From Capitulum mitella (Eukaryota > Arthropoda > Thecostraca > Pollicipedomorpha > Pollicipedidae): a DNA stretch of 64,000 nt. The notes under the pieces are model-generated. The model made no database searches and had not been told where the DNA came from. It was given only the letters and a program-made list of their open reading frames with translations. Numbering within the stretch: position 1 is the first letter of the stretch; every line of letters begins with the position of its first letter. A program made the position numbers and the translations under genes. Where the stretch lies: contig CP099845.1 of NCBI GenBank assembly GCA_030062745.1, forward strand, positions 19,136,903 through 19,200,902, given 5' to 3'. Shown one piece after another: positions 50,601-61,822 of this stretch.

Positions 50601-53600
50601 AGTTCTCAGTCCCGGGACAGGGCAGTAGTTCTCAGCCCCGGGACAGGGCAGTAGTTCTCAGTCCCGGGACAGGGCAGTAGTTCTCATTTCCGCGACGGCG
50701 GCAACGTCGCGCTCATAAAACGGCGAATGATACATGCGATGCCTTATCTTCTGGGCATGGGCGTTTATTCTGCAATCTATTAAAGTCCGATTTTCCCTCA
50801 ACACCCTTTTCACAAGAATACACCACACGATCCGTGGATGCTTTAAATGAAAGTTTAAATTCTTTATACATTTGCTGGCTAGCTAGCATCGTACGTAACA
50901 GGTGTTGCACTGTTTTGCACTGTTCAGAACTTTTTCGAATCTTATAATTCCGCACAGTCATTTCCTTTAAGTGCTGTCATTTCGAAGCGGAACTCGCGCT
51001 TTGCGTTGCATGAAACGCAGATAAAAAAATCCGCGGAGCAGGGTTCCGCATTTTTTAACGTTCTGGTACGCAGCAGATCGAAGCCCCATGTCCTCACAAT
51101 GTCCTTGCAAAGAGGAATGCCTCTCGAGCCAGGAGCACACCATCTATGCAGTTCATCAACGGCGCGGACTCTGCGCTCGGTACGCGATAAAGGCACCGTC
51201 CGTTCTGCCGCGTGACAGCCCCTCAGACGCCCGCGGTGCCAGCACAGGATAGAGGACGTCCTCGGAGAAGGCGTCCCCTTTCCCACGCGGCTCTCATCCC
51301 CTCAGCCCAGCCCCGGCCGCCGGTCGCCGGCCGCGTCGCACGGCTGCCGCCGTCGCAAAGTGCCGCGGTTCCCCGAAGAGCGCCCCCACCGCCATCGGCG
51401 GAATCCAGGAGCCCTCGCCGGCGCGCAGCCGCCTCGGGAACGACGCGAGAAATGTTTTTGTTGCCGCCTCATGTCCGCCGAGGGCTCATCCGACCACCGC
51501 TGGCAGATGTCATGCCGGTATGGTCTGGGGACGCGCGGTGACATTAAGCACGGTTGTGCCCCAAGAAGCGTCCTTGGATGCGGGCGTCCTTCGCGACATC
51601 GGCCTTCAGGAGGAAAAATGGGGATTGGAATTTTTCCTCATTGTTCTGCGCGACGAGGGATGTTGCGGACTGCGCACGCTCGCGTTTCGGGCGCGCGCAA
51701 TCGGTGGCATGACGTCATAACAAATCAAGCACTTTGTGGCGCTCTGTGGACACTGGATGATGTTTTAGAGGACGGAGCACTACACCAGCCCTGCCGTGTT
51801 TGGAGTGTGCGCCGGAATTTTTACAGACGAAAGATTTTCAACAAACTCTGCTACTACGTTCGTGTGTTCTAAGTAAAACATGTTTCTTGACTTTGGTCTG
51901 TACTGAAAAAGTGCGACATCAGGGACAAGGAGTGGCGGTCTTGGAATCTCATCGTTTTGATCAAAGTGCGTACCAATTTAGAAGCACACCACAGGACCAA
52001 CGTAACATTGTGTTTGGTAGACTACGAAACGGAGGAAACTGGAACCAGCAATATGTAGGGCAGTGGATTTTAAGACGTCGATGACGATAGAGCACTAAAT
52101 TAAACTAGTTGCAAAGGTCGCCAGTCACTCCACATAACATAGGCCGTTGGGAGAGCTGATTTGTTTATACGCACTGGGTGGTGAAAAAAGTACGTACTGT
52201 TTTATAATTGAGGATTGCTCTGAAGGTCTTTAGGAGTATGTCGGTGGAAGCTGTCCGTGAAAGTCGTCAGGTCCAGACCAGCTCGCTCTTCGGAAGCTTT
52301 CACGGCATTTTTGAAAGACGAAACTGACGTTCTGCAAAGCCGGGCTGACGAGTAACTGCGAATAATCGTATTGGCACGCATGCTGTATTAAGCTTTTTTG
52401 AAATTAAGCAAGTTATTGTGTCTAATGAGTCTCAGAGATGGAATTTCATGCCTCTTCGTGATTTGCGAATGCCCAGATTCCATCAGTGTAATGTCTAGCC
52501 CTTCCAGAAAATCCCGCGGATACTACATTGAATCACCTGTCCCTAAGCACAAAAATCCCCCGAATGATTTCTGCCTTACATTCCATGGAGGTCTATTGTA
52601 TATGCATCCGGAGGATAAATTTACGAATCAGCCGATTTACGAGTGTTAGCAGCAACTAGCCTCAGGAAGCGATTGGCTTGGCCATCCTGTGGGTCGCTCG
52701 GCATGTATGCTCAGTTCCGACTGCTGGTGCATAACGGTAACAGCGTGCCTGAATCGGCGAGATGATTCAACTGTTTACTACGTGCACCAGCTGCATTCCC
52801 AAGGGTGTCGATCTGTATTCTGTCGAGGGGCCCTGGCCCACCCAGTGTTGATTTGAGCCCCTGCAATGTTGCTTTGCGCCCCTCCAATATTTTCTGCCAA
52901 TTTTAAAGGAAATTGGGCAAAAATAACGAAAGAAACGGCCGCAGTTGGAAAAAGATAGGCAGAAAGTATAGAATAAAGCATAAAGTGATGTATCTACCTT
53001 TCTTTCTATCTTCTACATATACATATATACCTATACGTATTGGATATACACAATTTTTAATTTGAAGAATAGTAACAGAAAACCAAAAAAAATCCGTTGA
53101 TCAAAATAAAGTAGGCTAAATCTGTTGAAAATTCCGCATTTGGGGAGGTTAGGTTGTCGAGCCGACGGTTCAGCTCACCCATTCATTTACCGAAATTGAC
53201 ACCCCTGTGCATTCCTTTATATATGCTGAATCTAGCTGTACAGCATAATGCACGTGCCTTTTTTTAGACAAGCTGTTGTGACCTGGAGATGTATATCTTC
53301 GACGCCTAAGTACGCAGGAATGTTAAAGATCCATACAACGATGGTTATTCCATATAAGGAATTATCTATTTTCGACGTCTTATTTACATTTATTGTGCTG
53401 TCATTGACATCTGGTGATGCTGCAATAGAAGATTGCAAAATAAACTTGCATTGGATTATGTAATGACAAGTGCAGTGACGTACTAACGCCATCCCTTGAG
53501 ATGAGGCACGTCAACATGAGCACGGCCTGGAAGATTTGAATCTTAATCGGTCATTAAAACGCGCAACTGCAAAACTACTCGATCGTGTCCTGTCTTCTGC

Positions 53601-54987
53601 TTTTACGACAGCTTCGCAAGCCCTTTAGCCCGCGTCGTGAGGATAATTGGCTGTCGCTCAGAAAGGGGGGCTTAACACAGATCAGCCGAGACCGGATTAA
53701 CCGACATTTCGAGACCGCGACATCTGATCGTCGAAGGAAGGACGGGGATTGACACGACATGAAGAAATGTTGCGAAGACGGGTAGCGTTCAGGTGGTCAT
53801 CGAATCGTATTACAACGGACCATTACCTACTTGTGAAGTCTCCACGGGAGCCGTATGTTTAAAGGGAACGTCTCACCTTGGGTAATTTTTCATGAATTGT
53901 TCTGGTTGATTCGAGAAATGTCGCTGACCTCGTTTGTACCAGTTATTTTTTCTGAGACATGCCTGGACTGATAGAAAATACAGTTACCCCGAAAACTAAC
54001 TTCCGATGTCACCCAGTAATATACATAACACGGGTCTAGTCATTTACTAACATTTATTGGCCTACGCCCTCTTGTGACGTCACGCAATAGCTGACAGTAA
54101 GGTATGAATAAATAAATCACAAGGTAATGCCGCGGGAATTCGCTTGCGAACTCGGTAAATGCAGAGGTTCAAGGAATAATGGTTACCAAAAGTATGTTTC
54201 TAGGACTACAAACCGCATCTTGGCCACCTTCGTTCAAAACGCGGAACGCTGTAAACTTTCAAGACGACTCATTGTTCACATTTGTTTCATTTCGCAGTCT
54301 GCTGCCTTTCCTACCCGCTGATGTTGACTGTCGCTCGGGACATTGAGGCGAACCATTCAGAAACTGCCATCATTACCACTGCCGTTACACTCCGGCCCCT
54401 CCAACATTCCTCTCTGGCGCAAGACCTGACTACGCCAACGAGCATTCCCGAATCTAACACCTGTCGGCTGTTCTGCAGGTTCGAGACGACGAACGGCATC
54501 AAGCACGAGGAGGTGGGCAAGGTGTACATCGGCCCCAACAACGAGACGGGGGTGATGGCCACCGAAGGCCGGGTGCACTGGACGGACCCGGGCGGCATGA
54601 CGATTGAGATGTACTGGCACGCCGATGAGAACGGCTTCCAGCCGCGGGTGAGAGGCTGGGCGTGGCCTGGACTAGGCTGGGCGTGGCCGGGGCCGCGGCT
54701 TGCGGCCACCTGTTGGGTCTCATGTTCTTGAGGTGCTTTAGCTCCACCTGGTATTGGTAATAGCACGCCGCTCAGAAAACGCTGCCGTCGTCAAACAAGT
54801 TTGCCTCGTAACACGTCTGAGAGCAGGGGTATGGTTTTGTGTAAATGACAAGGGGAGGGCGAGCCTCGGGCCCAACAAGCTAGCCCCCCCCCCAATGTGG
54901 GTTTCTCAACGGACTTAGCCCACTTTCTTTTGGCCAACGAGAACAAAAACTGCATGTATCTCCTCATACAAATATACCTATATCATC

Positions 54988-55052
<65 letters not shown>

Positions 55053-58000
55053 GTATATATGCATTAGCGTTTAGCCTTTTGGGCATCATAACCTTAAGAA
55101 CAAGAATGTCACAAGAACAAACAAGCATGTGCTGGAAAAAAGGATATAACGCACTACACATGTAATTAGTGAAGAGTTGTAACTTGCGGTATGAAGGGTG
55201 AACGGGACATGTGCCTAAGCAAAAAGTTTTAAAAAGGTCACAATTCTGCTGTCGATTTAGATCCGAGTTTTGGTCCCTAATCAACATGGCCTCAGAAACC
55301 ATCAACCTTCTGGTTTCTGCAATGTTTTGCAATAGAAGTGCTGTCCACGAGATCGTGTCGGCAAAGTTTTAAATGATGGGCTGTTTCAGCGTGAATTTTA
55401 GGTGCCCTTTCCCGGAGATGCATGGTGATACGGCGCAATAAGGTTTTTGACCTAAGACCATTGTCATGAAGCCTGCAGTCTTCGTTTTGACACTGAAATT
55501 TGTAGACTATATTGCTGCTTTTCAGTTGGTCACACTTCGCAGACGACTTAATTTTCGTAACTAAGTTATTAACCTTGTTACATGATATCCTTTAAAAAAA
55601 TGCTTATCTATCCTGTCTATTCTGTAACTAGAGGTAAGCTGGTTTTTACTGTAAATTCTGATTTCCCTTTGATTACACCTGCGGTCATTTCTCGAAGGTG
55701 TAGATAAAAATAGCAAAGTCTGCTTGACTATTTGTTACAGTAAGTCAAAGGTTAATAACTTACTTATAAAAAATAGCGTATCTGCTAAGCGTGATAAACT
55801 GAAAAACATCAATGTAGTCTACAGATTCCAATGCCAAGATTAGGACTGCAGGTTTTGTTACAAGGGGACCTATATCGGCGTAGCAACAACCCTATCGCGC
55901 TGTACCACCATGCATCTTCGGGAAGGGAGCACCTAAAATTCACACCGAAACAACTCATCATTTAAGACTTCGGCGACACGATCTCGTGGACAGCTCTTTC
56001 TTCTGAAACACTGTACAGAAACCAGAAGGCTAATGATTTTTGAGGCCATGTTCATTAGGGTCCAAAACCTGGATCTAAACCGACAGCAAAATTCTGTGAC
56101 CGTTTTAAAACTTTTTGCTTATGCACATGTCCTATCTACCCTTCACATGTCCTATCTACCCTTCATACCGCAAGTTATAAATCTTCACTAATGACATGCG
56201 TGTGTCGCGTGATGTTCTTTTTTCCAGTGCATGCCTGTTTGTTCTTGCGACATTCTTATTCTGAAGATGGATTATGATATCCGAAACGTTAAGCACTTAT
56301 ATATATCTACAGGCCGATTGATTTACTGTTTACCTGATCATGTAAAAAAGGTCATTCAGAAACTCGAACGATGTTCCAAGAAACTGGTGAAAAGGAAATA
56401 CTCTGGTCTTTAACAAAACATGTCTTAATAAAAAAGTATTGCTAAAGTACATTGGCACACACACACACATACACGTATATATATATATATATATTATATA
56501 TATATATATATATAAACGATATGTATATATCTCTACTACCACTCTGTTCCATGAAATTCATGATTCTTGCTTTGAATCTTACAAACAGATATGATTTTAG
56601 ATTTTTTTCCTAAAAAGAAAAAATGTTGTTAAGGCCCAGAGGAACATTGCTAGAGCTTAAATCAGTTTTGGTTAGCCCATAGCATTACCAGGCCTATAGA
56701 AACCGACGCCTTTAGACAATGTGTCCGTTTCACCACCAGATCTGTCTGTTGTTTTTATCTGAATGGTTTAGATCATCTCGTGCTTTATTCTATGTTTTCT
56801 GCATATCTCTTATCCACTGCGGCCGCTCTTTTCATTATTATTACCTATTTCCCCATTAACAACCGACAGGAATTATGAGGGGAACCAGCATTGGGGTCCT
56901 AGATCTACATGGGGGAAGCAGGGTCCCCACAAAATAATGCAGATCAACACATCTGTCTGAGAAGATGAAGCATTGGTAAAAATGGCTTGCTGAGCGGCTT
57001 ACTTCTGTCATGTAATACATTGGAACGTTGCCTGAAGAACAAAATGGAAAAGACGAACGACAAGACGGCACTTTCTAGGGTTGGTAACTGGTACTTGGGA
57101 CTCAAGATGCCTGCGATTACAATCAATCGGCAACATCGGCAATTTTTAAAACCGTTTCCCCGTCCCTCTGAGCACGGATGTGGCGCCCCTCGCATCCCAC
57201 CTCGCAGGAAGTGAAGTTACCGGGCTGCCTGTGCACGGGATCATCTGACGGCTCAGACACAACAGGTCTCAATCACTGGTTCGCCGATGTGCGGATCAGC
57301 TACTGCTGCCTGCCTCTGCTTCGGCACCGAATTATCTGGCATATGGCTATTGGCCAGCCCCGGCGCGGGCTCAGACGAACTGCCAGGAGTCCCTGTCTGG
57401 GCGTGGAGTTATCAGATCAGTCGGGGACAGGCCCATGTGAGGAGGTCAGACATTGTCAGCATTCGCCGTCATCTGGGGCCCCGGGACCGCATTATGTTGC
57501 ACGGACCGACAACACGATTCGTTATCTCGATGCCACTGTAAAGGGCAGACATGCAATGAAAAAATGCGGGCCTAGGCACTTAAAATCTTCGTTGCTGAAA
57601 AAGGCAAAGAGAGGATAAGCAGGCTATGTGAATAACGACGAAAAGGATGGCGAGAAATGAGCCGCGGCTTGGGCACAAGAAACTGGAAAGTGTAAATGTT
57701 AAGGGTGGCAGAGTGCGTTTTCATGAACACTGGCACCGCCGCCAGACACTGGATGCTATGTGTCGTTTCCATTTCCTCTCTTACTTTTTCCGTCAACATC
57801 GATTTTGTCATTTTACCCAGCACACGCTCACGTTATGCTTGGTCAATGTGCTACTTGTGCTGACCGGATAGTCGTATTTCTTGTTAATCCCAATTTGGGA
57901 TCGACAAGAAATACCCAGGGGTCCAGGGGTCCCCTGGGACCAAACTGTGGAAGTTCCAAGCGATCGGTAAGTTGGCACATCACCTGAAAAGGTGGCGGCG

Positions 58001-59704
58001 CTCTTGTACCTGCAGTAATCTGCTGCAGACACATCCTGAAAGTGCAGGAGCTGTGCGCTCTCCCTGCAGCGGCGCGCCCGGCAGGCGCCGACCGTTACCA
58101 GGACGGATTACTGCCAGGAACAATCACTTCACGGCGGCACTGACCTTCGCCGCTGGCCTTGAACGGGTCATCTGACTGTTCCGAACACTTTTCCAGGCTG
58201 ACCAGTCCTCCCACGTTCCTCGGCTGCGCCGTCCAGATTAGGGCTTGCCTCGGTAACAGGTTACGTTCAGGAATATGCCGTTGGTGAATTGTCTCCACTC
58301 TGGCGATGACAGCCATGATGATTCTCTTGCCAATGTCAGTGATGTCACGAAAGAAGTTTTGTGCACGTATTGACCTCATTCGCGAGCATGATCTCAATCG
58401 ACAAGGACATCTCGGCACCATTGCATTGCATCCTAGACATGCCGACACCCTCCGGCTTTACATGCATGCCAAGCAGCCATCCCTTGTACGCCGATTTTCT
58501 CGTCTGATGGAGTCTGCCCACGTGGCGCTAAGCCGTCATTGGTTGCCCTCTGCAGCCGTGGAAGTTGTGGGCTGCCCACATGCCGTGTAGCTGTCATCCT
58601 GTACTACCACGCCATACTTAACAAGGCGTCCAGTCGCTGCTCGGGGGACATTTTTGACGGCTCCCTGCTTGTTTCTCGACGCTCACATACTGTTCAGTCC
58701 ACGTTTGTATTCGCACATTTTTTGCCGTGCCTCCTCGTGCAATGCTGTCGAGCTTTACCGTGGCGCTGTCTTTGTTTCAGGGTGTTCACCTGGTGTCTGA
58801 TCACTGGCACCCTGTGGAAGACCTTCCCGACATTGAGGAAGAGTACAAGCTGCTGAAGGCGCTGCGCGAAGACAAACTGGACCTGTTCCGGCACCAGGAA
58901 GAACTAGGGAAGCCGAAGGAGCCCGATGTCACGGCGGGAAAAGACGCGCCGAAAAAAACGGCGCGCCGAAAAAGACTGAGGAAGGTGGTGAGACTGAAGG
59001 AACGGATAGGACTGAGCGACGAGAACAGGAAAGTTGATGAGGAGGGCAAGGAGGATCGTGAAAGAAACGACGGTGTTGAACAAGTCATGTTGCCGAATCA
59101 GAAGGGAAGTGAGAAATCTGAGGCGCTCGAGAAGCAGAATAAGCTTGGGAGGATGGATGAGATCAGCATTCTAGAGGCTCTAAATGAATCGACGAAATTA
59201 AATAAAGAAACTGGGCGGCTTCCCAAAAAACCGGCTACATCGGCAGAGACAAGAGGTCCGGAGGAGACATCGCCTGGTTCAAAAGCGCTGTCGGACGTCC
59301 GCCTGGGGCTGATTCCCTTCGCCATCATTGAAGGTAGCGTGCGAAGGGTCACCGGACCAAGTCACCGGACAGCTCAGAGGAGTGGCGCACAGCTGGAAGT
59401 AACTGCAAAGGAGTTGCTCGGTATCACTGTTCGACAAAAATCCTGTGCAATGCCGGGGTTTTATCTGTATTGATCTCGCAAGTATTTTGTAATCAAATTT
59501 AGAATATTTTTAACGATTTTTCCTTGTCTTGCTACACGGGCCATGCCAAAATAACACGTTTTGAACGAAGGGAAGAGGCCAGTTGTTCCAGGTCACTCAA
59601 AATGCGGCTGCCCCATTGTTTCTTATAAACCCTTCTTCCCTTTTGTTTCAGGAGAAAAGCGAAGACGCATCGTTCGGGTCAGGAGGAAGATCATTCGTAT
59701 GTGA
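41626..59704 (+). CDS. R&R (chitin_bind_4) cuticle protein with long basic/acidic tail, 5 exons
   Basis: Predicted secreted structural protein that binds chitin in the exoskeleton. Exons: 41626-41646, 42541-42701, 54479-54647, 58781-59333, 59652-59704; 957 nt, 318 aa, all GT-AG with matching phases (0, 2, 0, 1). Exon 1 encodes only MAPRLQK after GCGGCCATGG; exon 2 starts VVYLLVGLVTLAAC, completing a signal peptide. The R&R consensus spans about residues 51-121: GYHFQFETTNGIKHEE, then GRVHWTDPGGMTIEMYWHAD and ENGFQPR joined to GVHL. The short first exon splitting the signal peptide is the usual layout of arthropod cuticle genes. Residues about 122-318 form a Lys/Arg/Glu-rich tail with no recognised domain. 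Exon 1 is inferred from phase, Kozak context and signal-peptide fit. The last exon is an alternative to reading on to a stop at 59471-59473. Confidence 0.85.
42541..42701 (+). CDS. Cuticle protein exon 2: signal peptide and start of mature chain
   Basis: Acceptor ACCGTCCCAG ends at 42540 and donor GTGAGT starts at 42702. The first dozen residues are strongly hydrophobic and end in AACSPA, a fair signal-peptidase site. The rest reads into NYQSENYQDGYHF, the lead-in to the R&R domain. The frame is open upstream to an ATG at 42415 or 42442, but those starts would put about 35-40 non-signal residues before the hydrophobic core, so I treat the upstream part as intron. Confidence 0.82.
42702..44250. 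other. 5' part of cuticle gene intron 2, nothing recognised
   Basis: Includes a short palindrome-like CGTGACGCTGGTCACG near 42760 and several TGACGTGGCACGTCA-like motifs at 42785-42830. No coding sequence is evident. Confidence 0.45.
44251..45463 (-). mobile_element. TTAA-flanked piggyBac-like non-autonomous element, copy 3
   Basis: Same orientation as copy 2, inside intron 2 of the cuticle gene. The left end is TTAACCCTATTCCCGG; the right end has decayed (GCGGGAATCGCATTAA). About 1205 bp, with the interior collinear with copy 2, including GACCTTTGACCTTAAATGACC near 44800. No transposase. Confidence 0.8.
45464..48017. other. Cuticle gene intron 2, middle part
   Basis: A GC-rich patch at 45470-45930 has ORFs up to 77 codons with no recognised product. 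The remainder is AT-rich and unremarkable. Confidence 0.4.
48018..48219. mobile_element. Possible short hAT-type MITE
   Basis: Begins CAAGGGCGTAACCAGGAT and ends with the complement of CAGGGGCGTGGCCAAGG. Ends of the CAGGGGCG type are common in hAT MITEs. Target duplications are not clear, so the call is tentative. Confidence 0.4.
48873..50905. repeat. Long inverted repeat with arms of about 555 bp carrying a 28-bp minisatellite
   Basis: The left arm (48873-49425) and right arm (50345-50905) are reverse complements. Each has a unique outer part of about 200 bp (including GCATCCACGGATCGTGTG and CATCGCATGTATCATTCGCC) and an inner array of CTGCCCTGTCCCGGGGCTGA with GAACCACT. The array has about 12 units in each arm. 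The spacer (49426-50344) holds another minisatellite and unremarkable sequence. This may be a foldback-type element or an inverted segmental duplication. Confidence 0.85.
49475..49695. repeat. 25-bp minisatellite
   Basis: About eight units of CAGCTGTACCCCCTGGCCGC with GGTCT, in the spacer of the long inverted repeat. Because the unit is not a multiple of three, all three forward frames give similar repeat ORFs. Confidence 0.93.
50906..52799. other. Cuticle gene intron 2, 3' of the inverted repeat
   Basis: A GC- and CpG-rich patch at 51130-51560 has overlapping ORFs up to 170 codons on both strands and no recognised domain. The ORF 51800-52084 (94 codons) is unrecognised. Confidence 0.4.
52800..53207 (+). 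mobile_element. hAT-like MITE, copy 3, with intact 8-bp target duplication
   Basis: Flanked by TGCATTCC on both sides (52792-52799 and 53208-53215). Ends are CAAGGGTGTCGAT and the complement of CAGGGGTGTCAATTT. An 8-bp duplication with CAGGG-type ends points to the hAT superfamily. 408 bp, no ORF. Inside cuticle gene intron 2. Confidence 0.88.
53216..54478. other. 3' end of cuticle gene intron 2
   Basis: Nothing recognised apart from the TTCTGCAG acceptor at 54478. Confidence 0.5.
54479..54647 (+). CDS. Cuticle protein exon 3: core of the chitin-binding domain
   Basis: Acceptor CTGTTCTGCAG, donor GTGAGA at 54648; the entry base completes the Gln codon left by exon 2. It encodes most of the R&R region, including the aromatic/charged face (HWTDPGG, MYWHADENGF). 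Two extra tryptophans replace commoner Tyr/Val positions. Phase 0 exit fits exon 4. Confidence 0.9.
54845..54955 (-). mobile_element. Fragment of the hAT-like MITE, inverted
   Basis: CCCAATGTGGGTTTCTCAAC and GACTTAGCCCACTTTCTTTT are the reverse complement of the 3' part of the family at 17480-17570. Truncated at both ends. Confidence 0.7.
54988..55052. repeat. (CT)n(AT)n compound microsatellite
   Basis: About 22 CT units run directly into about 11 AT units. Confidence 0.95.
55055..56300. mobile_element. Inverted pair of Penelope-like element 3' ends
   Basis: The plus-strand copy (about 55480-56300) encodes decayed NVVYRFQCQD, TYIGVATTLSR and RRLMIFEAMFIRVQNLDLNR, the GIY-YIG endonuclease domain and C-terminus of a Penelope-like element. 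The minus-strand fragment (about 55440 back to 55055) carries the same C-terminus (TRRLMVSEAMLIRDQNSDLN). The two face each other, as is common for truncated Penelope insertions. Located in cuticle gene intron 3. A small tandem duplication (CACATGTCCTATCTACCCTT) lies at 56123-56165. Confidence 0.78.
56458..56513. repeat. (CA)n/(TA)n microsatellite
   Basis: CA units followed by two TA tracts separated by a TATTATA interruption. Confidence 0.93.
56775..56935 (-). mobile_element. Fragment of the hAT-like MITE, inverted
   Basis: CTTTATTCTATGTTTTCTGC and GCGGCCGCTCTTTTCATTAT match the inverted fragment at 17046-17160. Truncated. Confidence 0.65.
56936..58780. other. 3' part of cuticle gene intron 3
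   Basis: ORFs of 146 codons (57178-57618, +) and 117 codons (58095-58448, -) have no recognisable domain or flanking splice logic. No repeat family identified. Confidence 0.4.
58781..59704 (+). CDS. Cuticle protein exons 4-5: charged tail and short basic last exon
   Basis: Exon 4 (58781-59333; acceptor TCTTTGTTTCAG) begins GVHLVSDHWHPVEDLPDIEE, the normal end of an R&R domain, and continues into about 170 residues rich in Lys, Glu, Arg and Asp. A donor GTAGCG at 59334 and an acceptor TTTTGTTTCAG at 59651 join in frame to a 53-nt exon encoding GEKRRRIVRVRRKIIRM and TGA at 59702-59704. Without that splice the frame runs to a stop at 59471-59473. I prefer the spliced form because the acceptor is strong and its product is basic like the tail. 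Confidence 0.75.
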
Positions 59705-61250
59705 TTGACTGCATCGTATTGAAGACGTTAGGGGTCATAGAGTCACATTTTCGAGTGCATATGCGTTCCGATTCCGCTCAAAACGGTGGGAACGTACGAG
59801 GACCCCGAAATATGGCTGGGCAGGCGTATAGATGCAAAAAGACATTTACAGCTCGAGGCGTAGGTATGTGTTCTGCGTTCGCATAAAGTATGTTCGACTC
59901 AGCGTGGATTCGAGTCCATACTGATCGAATGGGATTTCGCCCAGTGAACTTTTGTACGTATTTCCAAGTGATTGGAAGCACGTAAAAATATTTACTGAGT
60001 GACTAACACGTGATATGTGCTCGTGGTTTTCGTTTCAGTCTTTGATATGTAGGTTCGCAGCGCGAGATAAGTAGGTGGACTTCATTACGTGCTAGTCTTC
60101 GAAGAAGGCCGATATTTCAGCATGGTTTACATCAGTGATTTGCTGCTTCTTCTGAGCAGTTAGAGAAAATGTGCAGGTATGGTTTTCGAGCTCTGCAAGG
60201 CAATAACTGAACTCATAAATGGTTACCAACGAGATGTTGTGTAGTTCGTCTTAAGTGTAAACATCGAAGTAGATTCTTAACTTCAAAGCCTTATGCACTA
60301 AGTTTTCCCGTGTCGAGCACTTCTGGACGGTATAATACAGACGTATTCCGATGTCTTCAGCAACGAAATACTACGGTGCAACAATCTCCGTGGCGACAGG
60401 CCTCATAGAAAACGATGGCGAAACTTCCTACGTGTACATTTTGTCTGATGTATATCCACCTCGTCAAAATGCCATACGTTTGTAATTTCCAAGCGTTATA
60501 AACTCAGCATGCCGCTCCCTCCCTGGACATGCTTTTCGGTAAAATGGAAAAGAAAAGAAAAGAAAGCTTGGAAAAGAAAACTTAAGCACAATGACAGTTA
60601 TGTCATTAGCTACTAGGCATGAATGACGTCATGACTATGCATGACGGGTAAAGCAGATGTCGTTAGCAAGTTATGAATGGCCCCATGACGTAAGACTGGT
60701 CACTCAACTCGAGTAAATGAATTTCATATAAATGACGCGCGTTACATGTATGTTTAGAATTGTAATTTCCCCCGCTTTTTCCTGAAAATTTGCTTTGGTC
60801 AGTGTGTCTCTGCCAGTCCAGCCGATCAGAGGATGCCGCGCAAAATCGGCAGACTGATAAGCACTGGGTCATTAGACGAAAGCGGAAGAGTTCTATGGAG
60901 CCCAGAGAGCAACGCAATTTGTTAAATTAAAATTTCCACATGTATACAGAGATGTGTCAGGCGTATTTCCGCGTGATTTCCGGTAAGGACTTTCGAGTGA
61001 TTACGAACCTCACACAAATGCATATTTTGCTTATGTCTTAATAACACTGCACCTTTAAACCCATTCCTAGCAATGAATAGTTTTCAGATATTTCCCGAGT
61101 CTACAAGAGATGTCTGTCAATAACCTCAAGCAAACAACCAAAGTCAGGGCCTATTTTAAGGAAAAATGACTGCGGGGGCAATTCTGCGAACGAGACGCAT
61201 TGGCTGAGACCACCCCCCCCCGGGCATTTGTGTTAATGAATTCTGTCCAC

Positions 61251-61253
<3 letters not shown>
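59705..61253. other. Downstream of the cuticle gene, nothing recognised
   Basis: Should include the 3' UTR of the cuticle gene; no clear AATAAA was seen near the stop codon. AT-rich, with short AAAGAAAAGAAA-type runs at 60545-60585. Confidence 0.45.
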
Positions 61254-61305
<52 letters not shown>

Positions 61306-61350
61306 TTAAGGAAAGGACATATATATGTATATAAATGTTTTCCTAAGGAA

Positions 61351-61400
<50 letters not shown>
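61254..61400. repeat. Two (TA)n tracts with a shared AAGGA-containing spacer
   Basis: TA runs at about 61254-61302 and 61352-61400, separated by about 50 bp that includes CTTAAGGAAAGGACATATAT and a similar inverted sequence. Confidence 0.92.
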
Positions 61401-61403
<3 letters not shown>

Positions 61404-61822
61404 GCGAATTACGATGAACAATTCCACAGCGCTCTGTCATTAACTGATATGTCTCTGGACGAAATCATGTGTGCAAAATATGGCCTTGGTCCAGCACTCT
61501 TAAGCACTTTCACACGAACACTGTATGTCGTTTGTGCTGGATTTTATTTTATTTCAATGAAATTCGCGCCGGCTTTTGTGCATTCCGAGCCCATTAAATT
61601 CAAAGAACACCATTTCATTTATCGCCAGTAAGAACTCATTCTCCATGGACTTGTGATCCCTGGGAGATTCGTTCAGGGAGAGATGTGTCTGAAATGACCC
61701 CAAACGTGTTTTGTGCTTCAGTTTTTTAAACCAAGCGCACGATATGCATAAAATGCACATCATAGTACTCCTTTTGACACACTGGATCGAAAGACACTTC
61801 GCATTCTGTCTCAGGTCATAGG

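Noticed and set aside
49080-50695. Regular 28-bp repeats resembling a CRISPR array
   Set aside because: Units are head-to-tail with no unique spacers, in a eukaryotic intron; a minisatellite.
57178-57618. 146-codon ORF in cuticle intron 3
   Set aside because: No recognisable domain, no supporting splice structure or repeat-family match.
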